In this document: positions 37,263 through 52,644 of the stretch, piece by piece
Position numbering within the stretch: the stretch's first letter is position 1
Layout: each line of letters starts with the position of its first letter
Assembly (NCBI GenBank): GCA_037975125.1
Contig: CM075852.1
Coordinates: 10,574,314 to 10,638,313, forward strand
From: Latrodectus hesperus
Lineage: Eukaryota > Arthropoda > Arachnida > Araneae > Theridiidae
DNA length: 64,000 bases
Reading direction: 5' to 3'
The notes under the pieces: generated by a model
The model's input: the letters and a program-made list of their open reading frames with translations, nothing else
Databases searched by the model: none
What the model was told of the DNA's origin: nothing
Made by a program: the position numbers and the translations under genes

Positions 37263-38836
37263 AATGACTTCAAATTTCCAATCAACTATTGAGGGACTGC
37301 ATTTTAATTAAATCCATGGACACATACGAATTTTTTTAAAAGTCTCGCCTAAGATCTTAGGAAAAATTATTCTTTGGAAAAATCTTCTGATATGAGACAA
37401 TTTAAAATAATATGTAAGTGAAAACGAAAGGTTTCACTTACATATTATATTTAATTTCGTCTTAGTATACCGACTAATTATTTATATACTTCAAATTTTC
37501 AATTAATTATTGTGTGACTATTTTTTCTCAGAGCTATAGGCACTTACTGGAATTTCTTAACATATAGAGTTAAGATTTTAGAAAGTTACACTTAGCGGAT
37601 AAAATCTTTTAGTATGGCGTTATTATAATATGGATATTTGTAACATGGAAGGAAAAAAAGAAAGGGAATGAGACGTTTGCCCTCTTAAAACATCGTTTCA
37701 GTATACCGATTAATGTTAGTAAAGAGGACTTTACACCCTGGGGAGCAAGGTAGAAGTGTCGAGAAAACAACTCGTCATCAAGTTTTGGGCAGGCAAATAG
37801 AAGAAAAGCCAATTACCCATCCTGCCGACTTTCATCTCGCAAGGACCCGTCCACGCGCAAGCTTAATAGCGCATCTAAAGCATTTATGGTCACGACCAAA
37901 GAAAATGACCAGTGGACGATACAACAAGGAACCCAGACGGAAGGGTGGGGGAGGAGGAGTAAACAAAAAAGCAAAACTTTGATCTCTATAAAATTGTTGC
38001 TGGGGCTACAGGATTCGACGAACTACAGCCATAACAGTTACCGCAAAGCCCCGATAACGCTGCAGATAACGATAATTTAGAGCTCCGTTGTAATGGTCGC
38101 CGGCTTGTTTTCGGTTTTTCATGGCTGTATTTCACCAACAGTCTTTAAGTGAGGCGGTGAGATTAGCTGAGACATTTTTCGTACGTTTTCTTGTTTTCCC
38201 TCTTTCTTTATGAGGATTTTCGGTACTCTTGCGCCATCACTAGTAGAGTTAAATAACGACATGGTGCATTATGTTTGGGTATCTGCTACAGGTACCAATC
38301 GATTCATTAGAGGTAAGTGCCATGAAATACACAAATAAATGGATAAGAAAGAAATAAAGCAAAAAAAGAAAAAAAGGGGTAAGTTTTAAGGCACTGATAG
38401 CTACTGAATAGAGACGGGAAATGAAGCAAAATATTGAGAGTCAAATATTACATTACTTATTCCAGTAAAAAGCTTTCCAAAAATTATTTTCATCAAATGA
38501 TACATAAAAATAATATATTATGAAGCCATGAACTTCGACAAACTACTATTTTTATATCATTACTAAAGCGACAATATCGAAATAATGCAATCTAATTTAG
38601 GAATTTTAAATGAGTACAAAAGAAAATGCATCTTTTGCTGTTGGTTGCCAATTAATTATTTAAAATTTTGGAATTCTATGTTAAATTTTCAGTCAATTAC
38701 TGAATTACAATTATATAAAATAGAACAAAAATTGATGTAACAAAAAGTTTTAACTAATTTCTACCATTAACTTTTCTAAAATTAAAAAATAATTACTATT
38801 TTTTTAACCATACGAAAATAACATTTTAATACAAAG

Positions 38837-38901
<65 letters not shown>

Positions 38902-41900
38902 CCTTAAAAAATTATGTAAAACATAAAAGTTGACAGTATATAGTCATTTTCACTGTGCTAAGTTGTTCTAAGGATATATGTATATACATACATATATATA
39001 TTAAAAATATACTTGGCCTGGTAAAGAATATACTGCATTGATGATCTAAATAGTGGAACGCATTATTCAAGTTTTATTGTTATTTCATAGTATAAAAATA
39101 ATGAATAATTATATTATTAACAAGACATTAAATATTTCATAAAATGCTTATCATTCGATGAATTTTTTAATGAAAACTTTTGATTTTCTTAATGAGAAAA
39201 ATTTTTTAAATGATTTACTTTCCTAAAACTGAATGATAATTTTTTTAAATCAATTTTGTCACAAGGAGTAGACTGTCAATTAAAAAATCTAATTACCCAA
39301 AAAATTTAACATTACGAATTTAATTAATATTATTAATAAAAATCAAAACTTGGCATTGAAACTTATAGAAAAAGCCTCTAATTCCTTACAATCATCAATT
39401 ACAATGTCTCAATTTCTTATTTAATATTTTATTAAAACATACACTGCAAAATAATTATTAACACAGAAAACATTATATTTCAAACGAGAATTGAAAAATT
39501 ATTTATATGGTATAACTGAATTAGCTCAAATTTATGTTATTCCCCGAGATTGAAATATTAAAAAAAATAAATGTCTCACATTTATTAATCATAACAGCAT
39601 AAAATGCTTGAAAGCTATGCAAAAATGAAATTAAATACTATGTGACAAAGAAAAAATTCTAAAAAAAAAAAGAAAAATGATGAATCAGGAATTTATTTAC
39701 TTAATCTCAAAGCATTATTTTTCTAAAATCGAAAAGAATAAAACGCGACAAAAAGAAGTAATCCAATGACACAAAATATTCTCGCACCTGAGTATTAAAC
39801 ATAAAGAAAAATGCAAATTGCTTCTGACAAAACCCATTAGGAGTCCGATTTCGAACGCTTTCCCCGTAGCGCGATTAGAAGTAGAAGTATTAATCTAATT
39901 ACAACGACAGAAATAAACTAGTTTCAAAGAAATCGAAAGGGAAAATAAATTCTTTCTCAGAACATTAGCGGAGGTGGAGGAGGCGGCAACTGGAAGATGT
40001 TCCAAACTGAGTTTTTCTCTGCTCTAGAAAAGCAGCTATCAAAGTGAAATACGAGCGGATGGTAAGATTCTTCCTTCCATCGATAGAAAATGTTCTCGGA
40101 AATATATTCCGAAAGGCTGACGATGGCTGATAGAGAGGAGTTGAGTTGAAAGGGTCCTTCTGCATGCATTACCCCAGAAACATGGCATTCAAAAGAAATT
40201 CGATTACATTATCGTAAACTGGGGTCTTCTCATCAAGCTTTATGGTCAGCTAATGTGGCGAGTCCATTTCATCTATTTTAGTCATGGAGTCAGTCCACAA
40301 ACATCCAAGCATTTCGGTCCACAAAGAAATGCAAAAAATTAATCAGTGAAACAAAAATTTATACACTCAGAGGAGATTTATCTAATATAGAAAATTACAT
40401 TTTGATGCATTTATGCGTCTCTTCTTTTCTTGTCAATATTATGTCCTTTTTTAACTTAACGCTTCATATCTAGAAGAGAATAAATAGTTTAAAAAATTAA
40501 GCTATCTGGAATTCAAGTGCATTTGTGATTTTATATGAGATATATCTTCTCTCCGTAATAAAGGCAAGAAGCTGTTTTATTAAGACTTACGCTTGACGCC
40601 CTGTTTATTTTGTTTTAATATTGCAGGAACAAAAACAGTAATCAAAGACAAATATTGCATTTAAAGAGAATGAAAGCGTCGTCATATGGATATTTTCGAC
40701 TTTTTATCTGATTATTACCCTTTCCTAAAAATTATCAAAAGTTTGTGAGCGGGAATCCCCAGTTTACTATCATACTAAATCAAAACTAAAAATCACTTTA
40801 ATTTTAAACATAACAACGTGTTTTGATGTGAACTGAATTTATTTATCGGAACTCAGACAAATAATCCTGATACATTAAATAATTGCATTTAATTTTATAT
40901 GACATGATTACAAATAAAGGATTATTGAGAGGAGAAATAATATATATAATAATAAATGTCATTATATATAATGAACAAAAACAAAAGTAATGTTTTTGTA
41001 TGAGTTACTATCAAATATTTTCGGGTTCACTGTTTTGATTTGTGGCTTTTCCTTCTCAGTTAACAGCTGCTTTTTTCTCCTTAATCAATCAATATTTTTA
41101 AATTGTCCTCTTCCATTAGAGATAATTATTAGGTTAGTGTGTATGCTTAAAGATAGATGCAGAAATTAAATATTCCATGAAACTGACAATATTAATAACT
41201 TTAACTATCTGTGATTTCATAGAACGAGTGTTCTTTAAGTAGATTGTATGAAAAAGGTTTGCTATGAAAGCTATGACTTCACATAGTGGAAATTGTAACT
41301 ACTTGAAGAAAGATTCACTATTTGGATTTTAAAAGTCCATCTATGATAAAATGCTTTCATTGAGGTAAATGGAATAAGACATAGAAATAAAAGAATTAGA
41401 GATATAATCATAAAATCATTTTGGGAAGTTATTCAGTTAAAATATATGAATTGAATATTTTTACATTTCAATAACTGACTTATATAAAATGTATAAAAAA
41501 TCATGTACATATATATTTAGATTATCTTACCAAATAAAAACGATAAAAATTGGTGAAAATGCAAGAATTTAATTCTAAAATAAAACATGATCGGAAACAA
41601 AATATTTAATTTAGAAGTCATTTTGACTCAATAATTTCTTTTAAGCAATAATCTATAAAAACAGGCAGTTAATATAGGGTTGATTGAATAATGTCAATTT
41701 AATTAGCATTGATGGATTACGTTATGTAAATGAAATTATATAGTAATATTTTAACGAAAAAAACCCACAAAACAAGTGATCCAATTTAGAAATATCACAT
41801 CAACAATATGCGATTCACGTTTCGGAAATCGATAGCAAACAAGATCAGAAATAAGAGTCACTTATTTTTTCCGGTCTTTCTTCCGAAAATTTAGTAAGCC

Positions 41901-44900
41901 AGTCCACAAAATTACGCATAGAAATGAAGATGATTCGTCTTGCTGTCCGAAATGGCTCCATCTCTTTCCGTACTCTCTCCATAAAGGAGTAACCAATTCT
42001 GGAGTGGAAGTATCTGAATTGCAGATGAAAACCTATTTGTTCCCTCTCTTTATTTCTTTTCCCTTTTAGATTTCTCAGTCGACGGCAGATTTCCCGTTTT
42101 TTTCTTTTTTTTCTATCAACATTTAATTCAGAGACATTTCCGAAAATTCAGTTTGAAAATCTCTTTTTCCAAATAGCGAAATTTCTAAAAGTATTTTTTG
42201 TCAACTAGCTGAAATATGAAGTTTTACCAACTTTTGCCGTAAGAAAGATGGTAGAAAGAACCAAACAAAAATTTAAATGGAAAAAATCACAAAACTTTAT
42301 TTACCAGTAGTGTTCAGTACCTTATAAGTATATATTTTCGCAATTATTTATTTTTTAAAGTTATTATTTGAACAAAGAAATACTAATTTGATGATTCATT
42401 CTAATCATGTTTGTACACTTGACATGTATTTACAGCTTGTATGACAACTAAAAGTACTTGACATAATCCCGTATGATTACAATTTTTGGAATAACAGAAT
42501 GTTGTAGAAAATAGGATAAGTTTCCACAAAGCGTTGCCATTGGAACCCAAGTAATTATTCTGGCAAGCACTCAGAAAGCACAGATCCCTAAATCAGCTTA
42601 ACTCTTAACGGCTAGACTTAAAAGTCTTAAATGACGTTGCTAAGTCATGTAAATGTGGTTTCTCAGCCTTGATAATTTCCATGCAGGAAAACGATAACAA
42701 GGTGCAATATAAATTAATCTTCAAACGTTTAGAACTTTTTAAAGGAAGGAAAATTGGAAGGGATAGATTCAAAAGTCATTTGATTAGGATTATGTCATCC
42801 TGAAAAACTTTAATCACGCGTTAAAATCAACACATTATTAATTAAATTCAATGATTCAAAGGATGAATTTTACTTACACATAATGATTTAAATTTTATAG
42901 AGAGTCTGTCCTTAAAAAATATTTTCCGGAATTTTATGTATTTACCAACAAATGGACAATTTGGCTAGATCCAGGAAGAAATTAAAATAATGAAATTTCA
43001 TTATCTAAGTTAAATAATAAGTAAAAATAGAAAAATAAAAATATTTTCCAGATTTTTAATTTTCTTTACATTATATCAGATGAAAAACAGACAAGTAAAT
43101 TTAAAAAAAAAGAGTTTTTAAATTACAAAAAAATCCCAATTAAAATATATAGCGGCAATTATTTCAGCATTTAAAAAGTTGAAGACTATCAAAGTATGGG
43201 GCAATTAAAATGGCAAGCATAAAATTGTTCTGCAAAATACATTTTCATGAAATAACTATTTTTTTAATAACATTAATGTCTTAATAAAGACGATCAAATC
43301 CAGAAACCCAAATAATTAAAAAATATGTTTTAATAGAATTTCTCATACTTTGTAACATTTTGACTTTAGAATTCAATTTAAAAAGAGTTAAATGTTGAAA
43401 CTTTAATCTGAAACTTATATTCTGAATTAAAATATCGAAATACATTTTTGATTTGAACATAAGCACATATTGATTTACATACTAACAATATTTTCAAATA
43501 ATGGTTAGAATAGGCATACTTTTGAAGTTTGTAATTATTGTGTGTTGCATAAAAAGCCAAATAAAAACAAACATTTAAAATTAGTTATAAACTTACTAAA
43601 AAGTATAATTTCTTTTAATTTGAGAACGCACAGATCACTTATTTTGATTTTTAGAAGTAGAAACCATTAAATTTAAAAATTTCTAATGTACTTGAATTTA
43701 TTTCATTAGTTAAGAGATGCAGAGGAAGTATTAAACATTTTGAAATAATTTTTGACGTATATAAATAACCTATTTTCATACTCTTAAAATTGAATATTTA
43801 GAATATAATTTGAAAATACTGAGACTGCACTACTTTATAAATATTTAATGTAATATAATGACTACACAAGGTGTAAGTGACGTTAACAAAAATATTTAAA
43901 ATAGTGCAATATATTATTTGGAGAGTCATTAAAGTTAACAAAGGAATTCTAGATTACAAACTTTAGGTTCTGTAAGTTAATTTTAGTAATTTATTTTTAA
44001 TATTTTACCACACAAAAAATTGTTATTTCATTTTGCAGCTTAACCAAACTTGACAGATTTATAATCAGTTAAAATGAAACAGTTTTTTTCATGAAGAATT
44101 ATGGGGACACACAAATTAGAGAGAGAGCGTGAGTGACAAATATTTCACACAAAGAAATTTCATTAATTTTTCTCCCCGTATACTATGCAATACAATAATT
44201 ACATTTAGTTAAGTCCAAAACACATAAAAATATTAAAAATGGCTCGTACTAAAGTTGAAAACACAGAGAAAATAAATAAAAGTTTTTAATGTTTTATTTC
44301 AAATTTATTACGGGTTTTTAGGTATCTTTTCACACAATGTGCTTTCAGACGAAGGAAATTGTGTATGAGTCGTAAAATTATTTCAACTTCACAATTTGGT
44401 TGTACAATAACGAACTATTTTAGCTGGATATCGCATTATTTGTGAATAAAATTTCGCTAAACACAGAATAAGATAAGAAGATCATATCAGTATTTACATT
44501 TCGTAATTTTCACAGCTTTTAAAATAATATTATTACATCATTAAAAATGTTATTTTTTGGAGGGGGAGCAGAAAACAACACACATAAACACACGCGTAGG
44601 TGGGTTCATTTGAATAGCGTCAAAAACTAGAACCATTAAGAAATTATAAACAATTTGTATATCGAAAATGATTAGTCAAATTTTATGTATATAAATTCAA
44701 CTCAATGAATTGCGAATATTATAATATGTAAGCTTAATACAGAAGAAACCTTTTAATTTTCTATTTTAATTTAAGCAATGATTTCCGTTTTCTTAAATTC
44801 TTTCGTGTATAAATATTTTCGTTAGATTTTAATCACTAAAAATTAACTAGGAAAATATAAATAGAAAATAATAAAAATAAAAAATATTTTTATGGCGTAA

Positions 44901-47900
44901 ATTTAAATTTTACACAGTTTGGTTTCTGCTGATATGATTGAAGAAAAACTCTTCACAGATTTTAAGAAAACACCGATTCATGTTTATATTTTCTTTGGAT
45001 TAAAGTGCATACTCAAGAATTTATAAGATGAGCTTGTGTGAAATATAAATTTCCTTATCTCCAACATTTTTTATTTCATGAAATATTTTTAATTTTATAA
45101 TGTATTTTAAGTATAAAGGGATAACATAAAAATGTGTTTTCCTTAAAATGAGTTTATTTTTCAAAAGTGATAAAATTATTTAAATATGAGGAATTAATCT
45201 CTGTCCTACAAAAATGTTAAACTAACAACCAATTTAAATTTAAATAAAATATTTAAGCTAAACAATATTAAGTAATAAGTAATAATTTGTAATATAAAAT
45301 GTAATAAGTTCTTCAGAGAAAGTCAAATTATGAATATTAAATTATGAAATATTATAGTAATTTTGTGAAGAAAACATGAATATGTGTATAAAATCTGCAA
45401 TATTTTTGATAAATTTCAACTTACCGATGTTATTGATAAATACCTATAGAGTAATAAAAGAAAAGTTCACAAAATTATCCTCATGCATACAAAATTTAAA
45501 TAATTAAAATAAAATGGTTATTAGTTACAACGAACATTATGTTTTATAAAAATAACATAATTGCAATGTACTAGATGCACATAGTTTTTAGAGAGAAAAG
45601 CAATTCTAACTTACAAACGTTAAGAAAAATATGAAATAAACAGATAATAATTAAAAAATTTGTCAATAAATTGTGTGAGCAAAACTTAACGACAATCCTT
45701 CTCTCTCTTGCAACTTAAAAACAGTAAATTATCTTAAATAGAGTGTTTACATTTCGAGATTTACTAATAGAAACATAAGTAACATTTCCTAAATTCAAAC
45801 AGGAAATATAAAAATATTTCTCAATAGCATGTTTTGTCACTTTCAAGCACCGGATACACAAGCAACATTTTATTCTACTTATGATGTTGTCAATTAACAT
45901 CCTGAACAAAAATGCCCATTAATTACTTAAATATATTGATGGGCAAGTGAAACTACCTAATGCAGCCAATATAGATTTCGCCAAGGGAATTGGAGATTAG
46001 AAATTTATCTCAGAAATACACCTCTCAAGAGCACTTCCCACGTGCTCAATGGAATTCATTTCAAAAATGTCCACTCACCTTTCGGAAATGTTCACTGTGT
46101 ATTGTTGCATCTAATATTGTCACTTATGAAGCAAAAATACCAAAGATTTGAGCTAAAACAGATTTACAATCCTACTGAAAAGAATACTAAGACATGAATA
46201 TTAGCCATCTGCAGAAAAGACTAATTTTAGTCAACTTTCAGAGGTTTCAAAGGGCTGACTCATGAGTTTTACTTAGGTTTTACAACTTAACATGAAATCA
46301 TAAGTAACTGCCCATCTTGAAATGGAGGCGAGGTGGCCTGGTTGATTAGGACGCCGTTCATATTATCTGAAAGTAATGAGTTCGAATTTCGATTTCACCG
46401 AAGATCCGTCGTGTTTGCTAATGGCGGCTAGGGTACATTAAATATGCCATGGTTGCAATGCCATCCATGCACAGTGATACCTCTGGTGGTGGCATGCCAG
46501 GTATTAAGGATCTTCTGCTTGGATCCTGGTTCTAAATTAAGAAAATTCCCTTCCAACCGGCTACTTCCACTTACTGGTGAATCCCAAGTCAGGGCCAAGT
46601 GCTAAGTTCAACAGTAACAGCCATCTCAAAATGTCAAACTGTAGTTAATATACCCCTATTCGGTTTTCGGCACCATTTTGGTGTGAAATGAACTTAATTT
46701 AATATTTCGTCTGCCTCAGAATTTGTTAACAGAACTACAGCTTTGAATAATGTTACTCAATTGGGACCTGTGTTATTCTCAACATACTCAAATTTAAAGC
46801 ATTTCGAAATAATTATTTTAATTCGAAATGCTTAAAATTTCATCATCAACCAATCATATTGCAATAATTGAAAAACAACTAATTATTTTAATGGTTAAGT
46901 ATGCAGCATAATTTTTTTCAATATGATTGGTGGACTAGATGAATAAAATAAAGATGGCTTGCAGATGAGGATTAGAGCTACCCTTCCTTAAAGTATGTAT
47001 GCTTGCATGTTGGGTTTTAACAAAATGGAAGAGTCGAAACCATGCAATGCCAACAATTCATTACGAATGGCTTAGAATTCTGTTTGATGTTTTACAAAAA
47101 CAATTTTTTAGCTACTTCATTCGTAATATCACGTTTTAGGCCAGAAATAATATACTAAAAGAGAAATATTCTTCTTTTCACAAGGAAATACAAATATATT
47201 AAATTTTGATTGATTTTTTCGAGTTTTAAAACTTCATTAACTTATTAAAATAGGCTTTGCGACAATATATTCCATACCTATTTGAAATATATATTGGTAT
47301 ATTATATTTTTAGAGATGATTAGTATTGCATGTATCTGTTAATTGCAGTCAAACTTGAATTTATTTTAAAACATTCCAAATTCAAGAAAGGTGGGGTGTT
47401 AAAACGAAATTCTTTTTGCCGAAAATCATTTAAAGCAAAGTTCATGATCAGAATAAATGAATCTAAAACTGCTATGAAAAGTAATTTAATTTAGTCAGAA
47501 AATGTATAAAAATGAATGACTTATAGTTTAGTTTTATTTTAAAATGATTAATAAGTACAATATATAACTACTTAATCTAAGTTTTTTTACTGAAATGAAT
47601 TTTAATTTTAAACCACGGATTTCATGTATTTATTTGCTTATAATAAAAGAATGTGAATTACTTTAGTTTATATAAAAATTATCAATTTATTTGATCAAAA
47701 AAGTAAACAAGACTGTTTTATAATTTCAAATAATGTCAGGACACCGTATTTTAAAAGAAAAATAAAAATAAGTAAACTTGAATAATTTTTTAGGGTGCTC
47801 GAAATTAGTTTTTAAATCATTTAAAAAATTGTCACATAAGTAGTTAAATTGGTTTTCAAGAACCGTAGTCAATAACTGTGTAAACAGATAATGAATATAC

Positions 47901-50900
47901 AGAATTGATTTTTCGAGAAAAAAATTCCGAGACAAAAAGTATTGTTAGACAGGTTTTTTTTTCTTTTCAAACTGCTCTTTTTAAAACCCATTCTGTCAGG
48001 GATTATGAAGTGGAAAGAAGAAAAAAAAATATCAGAAAAAGCATCAGCAGCAGCAAAGACTATTCAATAGAAGTGTTTAATTTGTTTACACTGAAATGGT
48101 ATTTCAAGTTGAGTCGATTTTTCAAAAGAATGTATTTAGTCACCAAAATGAAACTCAGAATCTCAAAACCAATTAAACGAAAACATTCTCTTAAAAGATA
48201 CGCGGTGAAGTTGTCTATAAAAAAGAAGCTGAGAAGAAAAGAGGAGTGAAAGTGAGAAAAAATTCAAATCAACAAGAAAAATATAAAAGGGAGAAAAAGT
48301 TAATTCTTTCCTCCAAATATCGGTTTTGTCCCTCGATAGATTTATCGAATTTCGGAAAGCTCGTCTTCCATTGATAAATGCGTTCTTCTTATCGTCTGCA
48401 AGCCCTTTTTTTAAAAAATCGCTTGGCGTAACTTTTTTTAATACATAGATGTATGCGCATACATGGGTAAAGTTATTCGGTTATCTTTTATAAAAAAAAA
48501 GCTCGTTTCATTGTTTGTCAAGTCAAACATATTTCATAATAAAACAGTTCCCTCCTTTTTTTGTATCTTTTTTTCATATTTTTCCAATTTATTGCCTAGA
48601 CCTGTTGTGTTCCATTTTTCGTTCGTTCCTTCGGTGCAACAGAGGTGAAAGCACACGTGCTTCTCAAGTATTTGCTTTTTGAGACTGTGACGTGAAAGAT
48701 GACGCCAAAAAAACTTAATCAAGGGGAGAAGACCTCGACGAGCGGAAGTCAAATATTACTTAATAAATGGGGCAATAAAAAGGACCAAATCTTTTATTCT
48801 CAAGAAGGTCTTTTGTCGTCTTTTCTATTCTAACGGGCGAGCGGCTTTCTTTTCTCTTCCTCCTTGATAGAACGATCTTGACTCTTGATTTTATTTCTTT
48901 TTCCCCCTGCATATAATTTCAAGAGAGAAGAAATGGAACTTAATTAATTTTGAATATTCCAAAATTAGATCAGCCCTGATTTAATGGTGAAATTTTTTCT
49001 TTGCTATTTTTCATTATAACACTGTGAACAAAAACCAGAAACGCGTTTTCGATATAATTATTTAGCAAAAGACTTGACAGGAAAAAGAACATAAAATAAA
49101 TGAAGATACTTTTTAAATGCTTCAAAATACTCTTTTCCAAGTATTATATTTCCATATGAAAGGTATGAAATATTAAATTATTAATACATACAGCCTTATA
49201 GCATAAGAAAAACCATAAGAAATATTGCATAAGAACATTAAAATTTACAGTAAAATATCCTTAAACGAACAACTTTCCTTCTGTGCCAAATTAATTTCTA
49301 ATAAAAGTAAGAAGACTGGAAAATAAAAATAAAATATGTATGCATATAAAAGTTATTTAATTTTTTACAAAATAGAATATTGCTTTAGGTATCATTCTCA
49401 TAAAATCTAACTACTATTGCTAAAGAGACAAAATTTGCAATGTTTTCAACAAGAATAAAAGTTAAAATTTAAAATGGCTATTGGAAAGTATAATTCCACT
49501 GTAAAAGTAAATCTAAAGTATGATTTAGTACGTATGGGTAATGCAAAATTAAACTAGAAATGTGATTCTTAACTATTAATGCATTTTGGGAAAAAAATAA
49601 TGAATTAGAAACAAATAGATGATGCGTTTACAAAATGCACCAAACTATACTATAATAGCTCAAATATACTTCCAACAACACAGTTACATATTCAATAGAT
49701 TTATTTTGGTTTGTTATTCCTATCGAGAGCATTGCAAAGTTTGTCAAGCTTCGAAAGTTATATAACCTATAATCAAGAAAAAATTTTTATAGAAATATAA
49801 TTGGAATATAAGTTTAAGTTAAGAAAATAATGAGTATTTATACTAAAGAAAATTTTTGTTTTTCATGAAAATTCATCTATTCTTTTACTATGAAGCACTT
49901 AACACAAAGCTAAAATTTATTATAAATCAATATTCCCTCATATTAGCACAATACAATGTGATGACACAAGAAAAAATTCCTTTTAATCTTTCCAATAATG
50001 TTTAAAACTGATATTTAATCTAGGCTTCTTTAATTGAATGTCGCAAAGTTAATAAATATTTCCAAGTAAAGTGTTAAAATAGTTTTGAAAGACGTTAAGC
50101 CAAATTTATAAAACTATATTAAAATATTCATATTCATCAATGATATAATAAGACTTTTATAACAACTACCTAATTTTAGAGATAAGTATTTGTGAAACAC
50201 AAATGATATATATTTTGCATACTCAAAGAATGAAGTCAGTTGTGCGTGTATAATAATATATTTCTAACATATTTTTCATTGTTCACAGTCCAGATTATGT
50301 AATAATATTTATTACCTCATTAAAATATGGTAAAAGGAGCACTAATTCATAAATAAACTAAGCCCCTTTGGTGTGTATAAATTACTAAGTAGTGTTATGT
50401 ACTTTATGGACACATAAAAGTAATTTAATAGATTTTAATTACACACAATTTCAAACTTAAAATAATTTTTTAAAATTCCTTTCATATTTGAACGGGAAAA
50501 AGGAAAAATATCTAATGTGATAGTAGATAATATACAAAATGAATGTATACTGCCTCCTTAATACAAGATAAATTTAATTGAAATTAAAATAAAATCATTA
50601 AAATTTTAGAGAAACTAAAATATAAAATTTAAATATATATAAAATGTTTATCCCCTAATATAATTTCCCCCAAATCATTATCAAACTTATTTTAAACATT
50701 AATCGAAAAATAGGGGAAAAATGTTTTTGAAAATTTAATGATAATAGAGTGTCATCACCTATTCAGTAACACTAGAATATCGCGTATTTAAGGAATTAAA
50801 TTATTAATTAAAGGTATTACAAAACTTATCGTAAACATAAATCCAAAAATTAATTAGAAGAAACGGAATATTTTCGAAATTAAGGGTGCTTGTCTCTAAT

Positions 50901-52557
50901 TCGTGACACTAAATAATTGTCCAAGGGATTAAATTATTAACTAAAATTATTATTAAACATATTTTAATCAGTTATCGAAGAATGAAATAAGAAGAAACAG
51001 AAAAGGAATAAAAAATTCCTTGATATTAGAATATCTGCATACTTTTTTATTATATGAAATTTTTCTTTTTACAATGCTAGATATTATAAATTATTATACA
51101 AACCTTTCTTCTATCTCATTTATCTACAAGAAAACAAATATATAAAAATGTAATGGCTTACAGGTTCTTAGGGCTACTTACTTCCCACTTTAGAAATTGA
51201 ACAACGATTAGATAAATCTTTTAAGACTTCACTGCTTAACGTCTATAAGATAAACCTCTACTTGATGAAAGAATGATTGTGATTGATCTGAATAAATATC
51301 ACTCTGAACAAATAAGTGATGCCATATCATGATCATAAATACCATAACTTTAGATTTTTAAAATAAGCATTCCTATTTTAGGATTTCGAAAATGAAATTG
51401 AAGTTTATATGACATATTCAAAATTTACAATAAAATATTTAGAATTATATAATAGATAAATAATAGTTTTTATATATAGATAAATAATAGTCTGATCTAT
51501 ATATAAAATGATGCGAAATTTTGTTAATTTTTAGATACATGGATTACATAAGCGTGGTGGAGAAATGTGTATTTTTGAATAATACTTCCTGCCTGAATCT
51601 TGTTCAATCCCCGTGTTATGTGTTTCTGGAGGAAATTTTATATTCAACCCTCAATTTCTGACAATATATGCGTGTGTGCTTCCAACGGGGAAGATAAATA
51701 TGTAATGATACTATTTTCACAATTCTTAACGTCATATGCGCTCACGAAACATTCTAATTTATTTCACCACGCTCAGAAATTTCTTTTTATTACGACTATC
51801 GTGTTTTATCTCGCGGCTTTTGACCTTTCATCGCCTCATATTCTTAGATACTAGTCTTCTGCAGAAGAATTATATTCTTCGTGAGGCATGCAGGAGAATT
51901 GAAATAAAAATGGGATTTGTACTGGTGGCTTTGTAAAAAAGACCATCAAAATAGGCGAATAAATTGAACATTAAATAACTGGACTCATACTATTTTAAAA
52001 AAGAACTTTATTCTAAATACATATATTGTTGGAAAAAAAAAGAAGTCGAATCTTTATATTGAGAAATTACATCCGTTGGGAACTTAATTATTTACATTAT
52101 GAATTTATATATTTTTTTAAATTCATAATATAAATAATTACAAATCCATGATTGATATAATTGGTTAGGATGTATTGGTAATTGATTATGAGGTATTGAA
52201 GAAATTGATTCTGATAGTTTATAAATTACTTTTATAATTTAAAGTTTATAACATATAACCAAATTTGTTTCTGAATGTAGAATGAATATATATATATAGA
52301 TATATGTTTATGTTGTTTCACATATACATATTTATAGCCTCTATACATTGATAAATTTAAGAGTAATCCCTCCTTTTAACCACAGCTAATTGCTGGCAAC
52401 TTGCTCTAATATTATCGTTCCCTACAATCTTTTCTGCTACTTTGTACAACCCCGTAGTATGTTCTATATAGAACATATTCAATATGAAACAACTGGACAA
52501 ACCTCCAACCATGTTGAGGTTTATGTCGAAGCAAAAGATCACAGAAACAACAAAAGA

Positions 52558-52644
<87 letters not shown>

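Larger units (their letters stand above)
36440..37715. repeat. Decayed tandem repeat, about five units of roughly 220 bp, with (AT)n tracts at unit junctions
   Basis: Units share the ordered landmarks CAATTAATTATTG, an (A)CTATTTT/GCATTTT block, GGACACATAC, GATATGATTGAGAATTCAGA-like, a T-run with ACATTTATGTATG, GAGACGTTC/TTCC, CTCTTAATATTCGTCTCAGT and ATACCGATTA. Copies begin near 36480, 36790, 36985, 37275 and 37495. Pairwise identity is low and indels are common, so the array is old. Confidence 0.7.

Noticed and set aside
47905..48249. 114-codon Lys/Arg-rich plus-strand gene
   Set aside because: The composition reflects a purine-rich tract, with no family resemblance or promoter context.
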